Shown here in pieces: positions 10,101-21,353 of a DNA stretch of 64,000 nucleotides (its first letter is position 1; every line of letters begins with the position of its first letter). This DNA comes from Ephemerocybe angulata (lineage: Eukaryota; Basidiomycota; Agaricomycetes; Agaricales; Psathyrellaceae), in NCBI GenBank assembly GCA_013368325.1, contig JAACJK010000013.1, forward strand, positions 1 through 64,000. Reading direction: 5' to 3'. The notes below the pieces were generated by a model. It worked only from the letters and a program-made list of their open reading frames with translations, was not told where the DNA came from and did no database searches. The translations under genes and the position numbers were made by a program.

Positions 10101-12142
10101 TCACCTCTCGCGATCCGGTCGCGCGTCAGTTGTCTGCGGTCTTCGCCTCCTCGGACACGGTTCGCACCATCGCTCAGCGCCAGAAGCTTCCTGTCAGGGC
10201 CCTCCTGGAGCGTTTCATCACTTCCTTGCAGTGCGTAGTTGTCTATATTACTGGCCGTCTTGATACTTATGTTGATTCCAGGGCGATTGACATGGGGCTC
10301 GTCGATGCGGACACAGTTAATCTAGAGAACGTATTCGGGGGAGAAGGGACGGCTCGTCAGAACGGAGCTGTCCCTGAAGACGAAGGCGGCGATGACGATG
10401 TCGGGCCTCAATCTCCTCCTCCTGCGTATACCTCCCAAGTCTCCCGCCCTAGGAAGAAGGCGGCCGGTAGTGGCGCGGGCACTCAGCAGGGCCGCGACTA
10501 TATCGCTCTCGGCAAGACTTTCCCCAACGGCGCCGATTGGGTCAGGAAGCACACGGAGACGACGAAGGACTTCTACCGTCGGGTGGTCAGGATGTTCTTT
10601 CAGGTGTTATTTTGTACGTCCTTTTCACTGATTGTTTGTGCGGCGACTTACACTGTTCCTCAGGTCAACTGGTGAACGTACCGAACTTCTCGAACTTCTG
10701 GAAGAAGATCCTGTGGCTCCTGGAGAAGTATCGGGTGTGCCTTCGCGACTGGCCGGCCCATATCCCAGCTCCTGGGACCCCAGGCTTCGAAATCAACAGG
10801 CTCGAACTTGTGTTTGTTACGGAACTCTACGGGGCATGGACGGGAAGTTCGGAGCGGGTCTCCCCTCCTGTCTTCGAATTATGGGATGAACGTAAGTTTT
10901 TATTCAGTCTATATAGCTGAACAGGATGCTGAGACACCTTCGGTAGAATACATGAATATGTCTCGGACCGATCCTGGCTTTCTCGACATCCCTCTGGTGC
11001 ACGGAGTGTCAGAAGTCGGGGAGGAGCGCGTACTTGTGAAGGTTCGCGACTGCCTTCCTGTACTTCAGGAACTCGCGGGACTTCGAGCGAGAGCCGACGA
11101 CCGCGGTAGTACGGACCCTCCTCTCGTTCGGGCAAAGAACCGGGCTGCTGGTGTGAAGGAGTTTTTGGATCGCGAGGGAAGGAAGGGCCGTGAGGGCGGT
11201 AAGGGCGGTGCTGATACTGCGGGTGGTGGGGAAGATGAAGATGGAGAAGGTAGCCCTCGCCCAGAGTTTATGCAGGGGTCGTCACGTACTCCTCTCATTG
11301 CCGCCTTGAAACGCCTTGCTGTTCCCCCTCCCGTTCGTCGCCCTCCTGCCGTTGAACGTCAAGACGAGGAGGGCGCTCCGGTTCGTCGTCCTCCTCCCCC
11401 TCGGCGTCAAGACGAAGAGGGCGCTCCGGTTCGTCGTCCTCCTCCCGCTCGGCGTCAAGACGAAGAGGGCGCTCCCGTTCGTCGTCCTCCTCCCGCTCGG
11501 CGTCAAGACGAGGAGGGCGCTCCCGTTCGTCGTCCTCCTCCCGTTCAGCGTGAAGACGACGAGGAGCCTCTCCCACCTGGCGGGGGTCGTCCACCGAGCA
11601 AGCGCGCCCCGTTCGAGATGGGCCCAACCACTAGGAGGCCTGAGAGACAAGAGCGCCCGGTTATTCGTGCCCACAGGCTCCACGAGCCCAATCTTCCTGG
11701 GCGCGGACTTCGGCGCAGGGCTGGGAGAGTGGATGGAGAGGAGGAAGAAGTTGTGAGAGGCCGCCAAACGACGCGATCTCGGTCTCCCGCCCGCCGCTAT
11801 GAGTCTTGGGGCCGCGGCTCACGCCCTCGCCGGTCGAGGTCCCCTTCGGTTGTTCGTTCGCGCCGGGCGCGCTCACCTTCGGTCGTTCGTTCTCGTCGTG
11901 CCCGCTCCCCTTCTGTTGGTCGGTCTCGTCGCGCCCGCTCCCCTTCTGTCGTTCGGTCTCGTCGCGCACCTTCGCGCGAGTATAGACGTTCGCGGTCGCG
12001 GTCGCGATCCCGGCGTCGATCTCGTTCTCGTTCTCACAGGGATTCGCGTTACCGTCGTTATGACGATTCTTCGCTGGAGGACATGGGAGAGGATGACGAG
12101 TCTTGGTTCCTCGGAAAAAAGGATCGTCGCCCTGATTACTAG
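7173..12142 (+). CDS. KDZ-1 accessory protein D (1422 aa), RG/acidic/RS low-complexity protein
   Basis: Eleven exons: 7173-7175, 7233-7357, 7568-7810, 7866-8144, 8200-8265, 8323-9749, 9806-9999, 10055-10230, 10282-10613, 10664-10891, 10947-12142. They total 4269 nt and stay in frame to TAG. The first exon is only the ATG. In order the protein has an Arg-Gly dipeptide run, an Asp/Glu run, a Pro/Ser-rich linker, a folded-looking segment (YYWVQYGRWAPG...), a long charged region with Arg/Lys/Asp blocks, a helical central part, five 16-residue repeats (VRRPPP.RRQDEEGAP) and an Arg-Ser tail (SRRARSPSV). This mix resembles RNA-binding, SR-like or condensate-forming nuclear proteins. No enzyme motif was recognised. 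Being between transposon termini it is probably part of KDZ-1. Confidence 0.75.
7419..7501 (+). promoter_or_regulatory. Motif triad 4, inside intron 2 of gene D
   Basis: Copies at 7419-7434, 7448-7463 and 7486-7501, all CTTGACTCTTTGGTCG. The host intron (7358-7567) is 210 nt, far longer than the other introns in the gene (50-57 nt), as if enlarged to carry the triad. Confidence 0.55.
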
Positions 12143-12405
12143 CGTAACCTTTCGTATCTTTCTCTTCAGTTTCTTCTCCCCTAAAAGCAGGGGCTATGGG
12201 CTCGCCAGTTAATTCTCTCTCTCTCTCGTGTTTCGGTTCTCAAAAGTATCTTAGTTTACTTTAATAGTTTTTTTTGTTCTCCTTTAAAAAGTACCTTAGG
12301 TTTGTTACACTGGCTGCTTGTATCTCTACGAATGCACTCTCACAATCATTTGTCCCTCAAAATTCTCTGTATGCCCGTTCTTTGGACTTGGCGATTTCGC
12401 TATGA

Positions 12406-12451
12406 GCCTGTGGCTGTACGCTCGCGCGGGAACCATCAATCTTGGTAAGCT
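12406..12451 (+). repeat. Inner 46-bp repeat, right end (inverted partner at left end of KDZ-1)
   Basis: The block ending CATCAATCTTGGTAAGCT is repeated at 40982-41027 with one mismatch. In the inferred intact element these two copies would face each other as inverted repeats, each just outside the 3' end of a gene (D here, the transposase there). Confidence 0.7.
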
Positions 12452-12639
12452 ATTCTATTTTCGCTGGACTTCAGGAACATTTGTGGCGAGTTAAGCCTCA
12501 GTCATGAATATGTTGTACATTGTATGATATACAGGTACTGAAGCTTTGAAGGGGTGAGTGAGTTCATATTTTTTTTGTTCTGTGCTGAGTTGACGTGATG
12601 TAGGTATATGTACGAGTATGTTTTTGAATTGTATATGGC

Positions 12640-12873
12640 TTGGGTGACGCAGTGGTTAAGTGGCGCAAGTGTCCTATCGAAGGCCTGGGTTCAATTCTCT
12701 GTCGCGCCATATTTATATGCCCATTTAATTGTTTTTATGACTTTGTGCGTACAATTCATAGCTATGTCGGGGCTGAATTACGAAAGGTTTTAATGACTAA
12801 AATGGCGCAGTGGCTAAGTCCCTGGGACTTCATTCCTGAAGCTCCGGGTTCAATTCTCCTGAGGTGCGCTTTA
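12640..12873 (+). repeat. Two decayed tRNA-like (SINE-like) units
   Basis: Unit 1 (about 12640-12712) has TGACGCAGTGG and GGTTCAATTCT, close to pol III A and B boxes; unit 2 (about 12803-12873) has TGGCGCAGTGG and GGTTCAATTCT at tRNA-like spacing. Neither gives a proper acceptor stem, so they are not called as tRNA genes. A 22-24 bp tandem duplication (CTGAGGTGCGCTTTATTATA) follows at 12859-12904. Confidence 0.4.
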
Positions 12874-13803
12874 TTATAGTTTCTGAGGTGCGCTTTATTA
12901 TAGTCCTTGCCGGTAGTGTTAATCATTCCCTTTTTTTTGGAACCTGTTAAGTTTTAGAACGCACTAACTTCGTCATGTCCAGAGAGCCCAGGTATCCTTG
13001 GTTAAGGTGGTAAAGCTTGGGAAAGGCAGTTCCTTTTGGGAAATGCATTAGGAAATAGCTTGGCTTCCTGGAAAGATTGGGAAAGGGTGGGGGTATATTG
13101 GGAAGTTGCTTTGAATCATCTTGGAAAGACTAGGAAAGGCTACGGGTAAGGGCTGGGGTCTTAGGAAATTCTGGAAAGACTGGGAAAGGCTACAGGTAAG
13201 TGCTGGGGTCTTAGGAAAGAGGGGAAAGACTAATAGGAAAGGCTATATCATCTAGGTGAATCAGGAAAGGCTAAGGTTATGGGTAAGGGCTGGGGTCTTA
13301 GGAAATTCTGGAAAGACTGGGAAAGACTACGGTGAGGTGCTGGAGCTTTAGGAAAGAGAGGAAAGACTAATGGGAAAGGCTATATTATCTATAAGAATTA
13401 GGAAAGGCTGACGGTAAAGGCTAGAGCATCAATAAGAGTCAGGAAAGGTTAACAGGAAAGGTCAGGTAAGCTAATGGGAAAAGTCTGGTAAGGCTAATGG
13501 GAAAGGCTGGAGCCTTAGAAAGGGTTAGGAAAGGTTAACGGGAAAGGCTATAGCCCTAGGAAGCCAATGGGACCATCGAACGTTGGTTGCCTTCTTCTCA
13601 CTATACTTGGCACCCGTTTGCTTGCACTTTAGTTACAGCGGCACATCTCTCGAGTCGCGACTGGTCGGTATTGATGTCCCTTCTACCTTTTTGTGTCTTT
13701 GGCCCCCTATTGTCATATAATCATCTAAATCAAATGATAGCATCATCCAGGATTAGCTACAGACTGTGCTGGTGCCGTTATCCCTATATTGTCATCAACA
13801 TCT

Positions 13804-14199
13804 ACCCATTTCACCTATTTGATTGCTCCCTTGCATGGCCTAGATTTACTCTGTAACTCTGGCAGGATAGATAGAGGGCGAAGCGGCTGAGCAAGAAAAA
13901 AAAAAAAAAAAAAAAAAGGAGGGAGGACCCCGGACACCCCGTGACTGTGACAATGATGGGGGAAATGATGTGGGTAATGGGAAAGGGGTAGAGGAAATGG
14001 TGCAGACATACAGTCCCTGGAAAAGGGAAAAGGCAGAAGTAGGAACAGGATGGGAAATAGGAAAAGGAAAGGAGGAAGTGGAAAAAGGGAAGGGCGGAAA
14101 TAAAAAGTGGTAAAGGGCTGGGAAAAGCCAACCTATTAGGTACTTGGGAAAGAGAAATTCCTTAACCTAATGGGTAGCTTTTCCTATGTGACTAAGGTG
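13804..14199 (+). repeat. KDZ-1 terminal repeat, right end (396 bp)
   Basis: It runs from ACCCATTTCACC to GACTAAGGTG and matches 42943-43340 apart from the length of an internal A run (22 versus 24). In the restored element the other copy is reversed, so they form long terminal inverted repeats. The outer end reads ...CTATGTGACTAAGGTG and is followed at once by the target duplication. Confidence 0.9.
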
Positions 14200-14207
14200 C
14201 CAATTCC
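14200..14207. other. KDZ-1 target-site duplication, right side
   Basis: CCAATTCC follows the right terminal repeat. At the other terminus (43340) the flank is GAATTGG, the reverse complement of the first seven bases. Depending on whether one G belongs to the element, the duplication is 7 or 8 bp; both choices restore the same empty site. Confidence 0.8.
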
Positions 14208-14717
14208 GCGGGGAGCCCAGCCCACCTGCCATCGTAATCATAATAAGGAACGTAATTCCCGCGTTCGGTTGAAAATGGCTCCTCTTGTTTGTCCTCGGGC
14301 AAGGTGTCCATGCTCGCGTCCAGGAATTCTAAAGCTTGATCAGCCGTGAAGCGTTTCTGGATCGTTTTTGTCGTCATTCCATCAATAAGAGGGGCGAGGA
14401 GGTAGAGGTCGGAGCAGAGATGCTAGAATACAGGCGGAGAGTCAGCTTCCTGAACAATATGGTCCTCATCGACTTACTTGGAATTGCGTGCTAAACAAAT
14501 AGCCCAATACCCCGACATCGTACGCAAAAGGGTCGTAATCGAGTTCCCCTTGCCAGACGTCGGGAACATCAAAGGAACTGCCCTCCCATGTCATGTTGTA
14601 GGGAAGTGTGAATGTTTTGGGATCCACATCCTGGGGAAGGATTATGGAGATGTTATAATCGAATATGGCGTATAAGAGTTCCCCACGAGCCCTCATACAC
14701 CTTCTCAGGGTGCTCAG
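14200..14717 (-). pseudogene. Host protein-kinase gene, 3'-proximal exons, interrupted by KDZ-1
   Basis: Exons 14717-14478 and 14422-14200 join across a 55-nt intron. The protein reads like the C-lobe of the expanded kinase family of mushrooms: LLYAIFDYNISI, an MTWEG block, DYDPFAYDVGVLG, then LAPLIDGMTT...RFTADQALEFLD, a hallmark order in that family. The frame then enters the transposon and stops within it (CACCTTAG at the element border gives the TAG). The rest of the gene is at 43341-43487. Exons for the N-lobe and the catalytic loop were not found upstream, so this is a fragment even after repair, or its 5' exons lie elsewhere. Confidence 0.85.
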
Positions 14718-15671
14718 CTGATATGACTAGTGGACATGAGAAACCTGGGACGCAGCATGGACCATGAGTACTGATGGACCTGGTCCCAGCTGGAGATGGC
14801 AGTGCGACAGTGATGATGGGCCAGCTGAGCCTGCCGGTTGCCGGCTATCTAAGATGATGTATCAAACAGGTATCAAGCAGGCTTCGTATCAGGATAGTGT
14901 CTAGTTAATGATGATGTCCATGGGCATGCTCATTTCGGTCAGTGTACCCTTCACGCTAGACTCTCTATCATGTGTAGAGAGAGAGGGTGAATATTACAAC
15001 ATTACTGGACATTGACAGCGCACACCGGTGACTAGATTGATCGGATGTCATGTATTGACATGACAGATCCTGTCATGGAACATGATCAGGATTTCGCAAT
15101 GCGTCCGACGGCCGTGCGTCTTTCCTTCCCTCCATCACCGGCGGCTTGGAGCCGGCTTGGCCAGTGATGCGCAGAGTCCGTTCAGATCCGTTCGCCACTT
15201 GTTGGCCCTTTTGCGAGGTTGAACCCTCTTGAACCGGGACCGGACCTTTGGTTGATGCGAGTTCGGAAGCCGTGATTTCCCTGGACATCAAGTCAGAGCT
15301 CGAGGCAATGGTTAGGATGCATGCGAAGGCGCGGGAGTTTGGGAACTCACGGAGCCTTCACCTTCAGGTCAACACCCTTCACCACATTCTCCAGTATTGC
15401 CAATCGGGAGACTGTTTTCCACCGAGACAACAAGGGAGGGCAATCGGCCGATATCTTGTGCTGGTTCGTGTATGATCCGGGCTGTGCCTTGCTTTTTTTA
15501 TAAATTTGCCAGGGTATTTGATGGGACACGGGGACATTCGAGCGAATTGGGATTATAAGTAAGGAAGTCGGACCTCCGAGCAGAGAACAGCTCGGGCGGG
15601 TACATGGGCTCTCAAGCACTCGATCTATCGACGACAAGTGCATCTGTAATTAAGACTACATACACCGCGTC
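14718..15671. other. Region without a recognisable gene
   Basis: Short open frames on both strands lack splice support or family likeness. A small inverted repeat (ACTCTCTATCATGTGTAGAGAGAG) lies near 14960. The missing 5' exons of the kinase were looked for here and not found. Confidence 0.4.
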
Positions 15672-16345
15672 TCAGACACTTGACAAGTAGAGCTTGTCGA
15701 ACTTTTCCAGTCTTTCCGACGCCCCTTTACATCCGGCTGCGACAGCTTCGCCAACCTCAGATACAGCCGAGATGTAAACGTCCATAGACTCCAAAATCGT
15801 CTCCATCCATAGACCAGTCCGCTCAATCAACTCCTCAGACCTCCAAACTGGCCAGTGTATCATACTGAAACGCTGCAACGCAAATTGCTGAAACACGTAT
15901 ATAGGATCGGATACATTCCCTTCTTCTCTCCACCACCTATCCACAGAAAACCGCGGGTCCTTCGCTTGAAAATGTTCTTCTTCCAGAAGCTCCCCACTCG
16001 TCATCGCCTTCCACAGCATGTCATCCGAGTCCAAGATGGGGAGAAGGCGTCGGACGAATGTTGCAGCAGCTGGCTCTTCATCGATCTCGTGCAGATCAAG
16101 CATCCCGATTTTTACCCCGTGAAACCAGGAATTTAAGACCTAGACGTAGGATCCGTAAGTTTTGCTGCGAAAGGTGGAGATAAATTACTTGCAATCTCTT
16201 GGTGAACCAAGGAGATATATCTCTTCTCCGGCGTCTTCGGGTCGCCTGCGAGCAGATAACGAAAGAACGCTTGCCGCCTTTGGAAGAGGAAAAGCTCGAG
16301 CATTCTCCAATGCTCCGATGTAGTCAGGTCCTGCGATATTCGCAT
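15672..16345 (-). CDS. Hypothetical protein, two exons with a frame conflict
   Basis: Upstream exon: MRISQDLTTSEHWRMLELFL... at 16345 to about 16190. Downstream exon: VLNSWFHGVKIGMLDLHEI... from about 16138 to the stop at 15672. Both read like real, tryptophan-containing helical protein. The only good intron (GTAATT...GTCTAG) joins them in the wrong frame and leads to a stop, so there is either an indel (mutation or sequencing error) or an unusual splice. Function unknown. It lies immediately downstream of the next gene on the same strand. Confidence 0.45.
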
Positions 16346-16495
16346 CGTAATCGACCGAGGGTGTTGGTAAGGACGGAGCAGATAAGCTCGGGGGGATGAG
16401 AGTGGAAAGCAAGAGACGAGTGCGCCAAATCAACGTTACGACAAAACTGATGGCGTCACAGCTTATTGTATTTTAAGGGTCGTCACTACACCAAC

Positions 16496-17292
16496 TTAAA
16501 TCGAGTTCCCATCTGCGCCCTTTCTTCCCGCCTCTCTGAGACTCTCCGCCTCCTTCTCCTTCAGAGCCTTCTCCTCCAGGGTCTTGAAGTCGGCCAGCAT
16601 CGACTCGATGCCTGCGATGGATCTGACAACCCGGGTAAGATGCCAAGCGGTCACCGACACATTGTTGTCGGCCTCCTGAATTCCCTCCTTCGTCAAAGCA
16701 TACGCCTCCTCAAGGTCGCTCAGGGAGACTTTCCCGAGCTGAAATATGTCGTAGGCTGGGAGGACGAACGGAAGGGGTACATTCTTCTTGTCGGTGTTCC
16801 AATATTCGAAAAGGGACCCATGGGATGCTGGTGGAGGATCGTCATCGTTTCGCGGGTACTTGAAATTGGACCACCAGTTTCCACTGTATGCGGGGAGAAG
16901 GCCGTCTTCCTCATCCGGACATGTCGATATGATGTCGACAAGAGCGTCGAAATCCGTCAGTCGATCGTACATGAAGAGCTTTGTGAGCTTCCGCAGCGCG
17001 TACGGGGAATGTAGTCGGTCGTGATACAACAACATCCCCATCCCGAGGATAAACATCCCAGAAGTCTATATGCTATCGTAAGAATACAGTTGCACATTTA
17101 GAGCCGTGTACTCACTATTTCGTCCTTCAAGCATGATTTGAAGGCCTCTACACCTTCGAATGGCAAGGTCGAAGCCTTGGAGACGAACGCCACGCCTATT
17201 GCACGAGCTCGACTGGAGCAGTAACTAAGAAATGCCTGGTAAGTTTCGGCACTCATATCGCCAAACGTTTCCTTGAGCCATAGTCTATCCAT
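16496..17292 (-). CDS. Hypothetical protein (248 aa)
   Basis: Exons 17292-17116 and 17065-16496 join in phase 0 across a 50-nt intron (GTGAGT...ATATAG). The protein starts MDRLWLKETFGDMSAETY and ends in a Lys/Glu-rich helix (ALKEKEAESLREAGRKG). No signal peptide or membrane span. I do not recognise the family. It lies about 95 bp from the 3' end of the KDZ-2 transposase, so it may be host or element cargo. Confidence 0.6.
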
Positions 17293-17387
17293 GTCGCTTC
17301 AAGCGTGTCGTTGTGGGGAGAGAAGAAGAAATGAAAGGAATGTGATTGATGGGTCGACGACTCCGATGCGATCTATAACTCCTAACC

Positions 17388-20300
17388 CTAAGGAATGTCC
17401 ACTGGAACTATAACCTTCGAAATCTTGCTGAACTCCGCCTTCGCGTTTCTCCCGACCCTTCTCCACATGTTCGCCTGTCTGAGGGCATATGCGGTATGAC
17501 CTGGAGAGAGGCCGTTTGCTGCCCAGCCTAACGCCAGGTTCCGCGAATGAGCCATAAATCTAACGAACCACTCCATCTCAGATTCAACCATGATAAGCTC
17601 CTCTGCCCATCGGTCTCGCCTTGAGTGCGCACGGATCCAGCTCACCCGATACACTAAGGCACACAATCAGAGCGAGCCATGCAAAGGAAAGGTCACTCAC
17701 ATTCTTCCACATATCCAGCCGTTCTACGAGCACCCTTCACTTTCCAAATCCATGACAATTCCTCTTCGCGTTTGTCTCGAGCGTTTGGGTCATATACGGC
17801 GCTAACTGCCTTGGTGTCGGTCGTTGTTAATTCTTCGAACTCCGGGTGATCTTGCAACGCGTTGAGCCTCCTTAGTGACCAGACAGCAAGGTCGTACTTC
17901 TTGATATGCAAGCGTAAAGACCTCCCTATTTCGTTGATTTTCGCGTAGCTTCTTGTACGCCCTTCTTGACCTTCAGCAAGTCTTTTGTTCTTCCGGTACT
18001 CGAAGGATTTCCGGGCCACGTCCGTCCGGACACCTTGTAGGGCCTCGTTAGCTTGGGCGACCCTGAGCTCGACTTCCGCACGTGCGACATCATCCCATCC
18101 ATCCGGTAGTTTATCGAGGCTAGACGGGAGAGGAAGGGCGACATTCTCCTCGTCCGGGGCGTTCCCATCGTTTTCGGAGGGTAGCGCTGCGTGCTCGCAG
18201 TAGCAATCCTCCTCACAGATGCAGAAATTTCGCTCCACCGGGCTTTTTAGTCCGCGTTTAGGAAGCTTAACTCCCCGCCAGAGCTTTGACGCCTGCCCAG
18301 TGAAACTCGCGATTTGGGTGAGAAGAGCTTCCCTTTTCTTCTCTACCTCAAGCCGGAACTTGACTTCGGGATTCCCTTTCGGAGTCTTGAAGGCTTTCAC
18401 CCCGGCCGATATAAATGATCGTACTTGAAGTCTTAAGAACGGTAAGAGGATGATAGATTTGAAACATGTGGGACTCACTGGGTTTCCTGTACCTCGATCC
18501 CATGAGCGACCCATTTAACGGAGGCAGCGGGGCGCTTAACCTTGCGCGCCTGGCCCATTAATCTTGTCTGCGCTTCAAGCTTCCCCTCGACTGGGCCGTG
18601 TGTTGGTGTGGTACTAACGTATGAAGTGCAAGGGGAAGAGGCGCACCTGGCATCACAACAGCATTGTACTTATCCATCGCCGTAATATCCTTCGCCCGGC
18701 GCTTGTTGGCCTTATTCATTTGTTTGGTCCACCGCTTCCGCTGCCGTGATGTTGCAGTAGCGTCGAGGTTGTCGAAGTCGTCGGCCGAAGCCTTAGCCAT
18801 CTTCTTCGACTTCTCATGCTGAGTATTGAGGTAGTCCACTGCTCGAAGACGACCGGTCAGTAGGCCGTTTGGCGGGTGTGGTGAAGTATACCCACCCATT
18901 CCCTGAAGCTTCCTCCAATTACTGTCTCTCATGCAAGCATCCAAAGTCTCCGCCCGATGGGCGAGAGTCATCTGACGCGTCATATCCGCCGCTCCGTTCA
19001 TCGTAGACCACAGTGACTCCAGAATCTCTGCGCTAGCTACACCAGCCCCGGGGCAAAACGTTGGGGCATACCTGGAAAGGCATTCAGTTTGGTGACCGTG
19101 GACGTGAAAGAGGCCGATCAGAAATTGCATCTCCAAGTCTGAAGATAGGCCGGGGTAGTTGCCATTTGCAATCCTCGTCCGGAAATTGACACAATATTGG
19201 CAATTAATGTCATAGGCGAAGCGGAGCCCGGGAGTTTTCTTGGCGCCAGTGGTGATCAAGGCCTCGTTCAACGCCAAGTCAACATTGACTTGCCTACATG
19301 GAATACGGCCGGTCAGTTCATTGTGCACGTCCGACCCGAAGGAGGGCCGCTCGGCCGTCCCACCAAGGGCGGGTGTTCGCCGGCCGAGGGGCATCCGTTC
19401 GGCCGTTTGAAGTTCAGGTGGGGAGTACCTACCTCTCGCCTTTCTGCATATCGACGGCAGAGCCAGGCGCGAAACAACCATGCCTCGCGCAGGCGATCGC
19501 AACAAATCCAGTGCAATCATAGCCCTTCTTTGCCTTGTTTTTATCCTGGGAGGCCCGGTGTTGCAGGCACGTAGGTTCCTGGGGAGAGCAAGTTCAAACC
19601 AATCGCAAGCTCATCAGCATTCGTTCGTACCTGGTATACCTCTTTTGTGGCTTTCAAATGTTGAGCAAGCTTCTTGTTTTCTACAACATACCCGGCCCCG
19701 TCCGTAAGCCAGACAATCCTTTCTTCTCCTTGAATTTCTATGTGGTTGAGCACGAAGTTGCCGTCGGCCGTGAGATACCTCCAGTACTTCCACCTAATGT
19801 AGGTAAGCGTCGGCCGAGCGTCAGCCAAATGAAGAGAGAAAAGACCCACCCAGCGCCATCCAACTTCCATTCGGGTGGAAGGTTAATCCCAGGCTGGGGA
19901 CATACGGGGCAGAAGGTCGCTAGTTCCGCACGCCCTGGTTTTCGGACCGGCTCATTTACCCCAAATCCTTTCCTTTTCAATTCGGTCAGGTAGTTCCATT
20001 GTTGCCAGGCACGGGTCAGCTCCCGTGTACGATCCTAGGCCCAGGTAGAGTCAGAATCCGCGGGGAATTGAGCGAAGGTAAATGGGCCGACTCACTGGAA
20101 CTTCCTCGGGGAAGATGTAGTTGCTCATCCTCCTTAGGATATGGGTATAGGTCTCAGCCGATACGTGGGCATGAATCTTCGAAAGATGGAAGTCCCGAAG
20201 TTGTTGAAGGGTGAATGCTGTGTTCGTGTCTTCGGACGTAACTGGATACAGGCCCATTCTCAGAAGATCCACGTCTTTCTTCTCGCCGGGGCAAAGGCAG

Positions 20301-21170
20301 CGAAAGACAGGTACATAATGAATACCATTTGTGTGGACAATCGTCATGATTAGGTCCTTGCCCACAGTACCAGCGGGAGGAGCTCCTCCAAACGACGGAT
20401 CATCATCGAAGGTGTGACCCGAGGTATCGTCCATACCGGTCAGAGTAAGGACCTGGGCTTCTAGAGCGTCCAACGGCTCATTGTACTCGGGGCACGGGGC
20501 CCCACCGTGTCCAAGGCATATGACGTTCCCTAGCTGCCAGAGCCAAGCAGGTTCCCAATGACTTCCGGTCCAGGCTTCGATGCGGTGAAACGGATTCAGG
20601 CGATGGGATTCTCGGGTACATTTCCGGCAGGTCCGGGGGATGCCAATGCAGTCCAGGCAGCGGATAACCGGTTGGCCGTCGCCGCAGGAGCACAGATCAC
20701 TTCCCAGTGCTTCACCTCGCAGGACTGTGTCGAGGTATATAGCCAAGTTGTCCTTCTTCCACTCCTCCATGTAGTCGTGGGTCGTCTTGTTGGACAATAT
20801 GAATCAAGATGTGTACCACATTGAATCGACCAGTCCTCACCTTTCCCTCGCTCGTTACCGCCCCTTCATGCATCTCGAAACCCTTTTCGTTAAATGATTC
20901 CTCAGGCTCGGAATCCGAGGCAGATTGCGATACATCCAGGTCGGGGGCACCGAAGTCGCCATGATACTCGGGAGACCATTCGTCCCTCTGCTGGACTCTG
21001 GGAGTGGTGACCTTCGGGACCTGGGGCTGTTTTACAGATGGAGTTTCTTTGGGTCGAGCATTCGAATAATGGGGTACGAGGCGCGTCTTTTCACCTCGAC
21101 TGGTCTGAGAGGTTATAACCACATGTTCCACACAGCCGTCGGGTGCTATAGCCTTCTTTCTAGGGGCCAT
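17388..21170 (-). CDS. KDZ transposase, CxC2 type (1084 aa), apparently intact
   Basis: Nine exons (21170-20841, 20785-20096, 20019-19850, 19793-19631, 19578-19433, 19293-18619, 18562-18479, 18431-17701, 17653-17388) total 3255 nt in one frame. Domain order: variable N-terminus, CxC2 cysteine cluster (CSCGDG...CLDC...CRKC, then a Trp-rich stretch), CPVCPQPGINLP, then the RNase H-like catalytic core. Likely acidic triad: Asp in VDMQKGERQVNVD, Asp in YDINCQY, Glu in EILESLWS; the FHVHGHQ block precedes the last. The C-terminal part is helical with VYDPNARDKREEELSWIW, also usual for the family. It cuts and joins DNA ends of its own element in the nucleus. No frame break was seen, so it may be active. 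Confidence 0.9.
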
Positions 21171-21353
21171 AAGTTAAGAAATGATTCGGAGGGGCGGAGA
21201 AAGGGGCGGAGGGGCCGGAAAGTGAAGCGATGCGTAGCTCACCAGCCCTTTAAGTATCTTTCCGATTCTTTCGCCATCATCAATTTTAATCCCTGCCGAC
21301 CCAGGTGATCGACTTCCACCTTTCCCCTCGACTATCCTTTCGCTCCCTCCGCA

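Larger units (their letters stand above)
12143..13803. repeat. Right subterminal region of KDZ-1 with GGAAAGGCT repeats
   Basis: No gene seen. 12406-12451 is a 46-bp inner repeat shared with 40982-41027. From about 12980 to 13570 variants of GGGAAAGGCTA..GGTAAGGGCTGGGGTCTTAGGAAA recur many times. Similar GGTAAGGCTGGG repeats occur near the other end (42240-42620). Short subterminal repeats of this kind are usual transposase-binding candidates. Confidence 0.65.
1..14199. mobile_element. Giant KDZ DNA transposon KDZ-1, right-hand part (left end outside window)
   Basis: From left to right this part carries the start of a KDZ transposase gene (-), protein A (-), a divergent promoter region with repeats, protein C (+), protein D (+), a repeat-rich subterminal region and a terminal repeat that ends at 14199. 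The terminal repeat matches 42943-43340 except for poly-A length. The right flank (14200) is an interrupted host kinase gene, which fixes the border to the base. If the missing left part equals 36391-43340 reversed, the whole element is about 19.05 kb. Sharp ends, near-identical terminal repeats and open genes suggest a young element. The left end lies beyond the window, so completeness of this copy is inferred. Confidence 0.8.

Noticed and set aside
12640..12873. Two true tRNA genes
   Set aside because: A and B boxes are present but acceptor and T stems do not pair.
13804..14199. Poly-A run inside the repeat as the tail of a retroposed SINE
   Set aside because: The run sits within a block present at both element ends and the block borders coincide with the target duplication, so it is a terminal repeat.
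15073..15643. Missing 5' exons of the split kinase
   Set aside because: No catalytic-loop or glycine-loop motif appears in any frame and no splice path reaches the exon at 14717.
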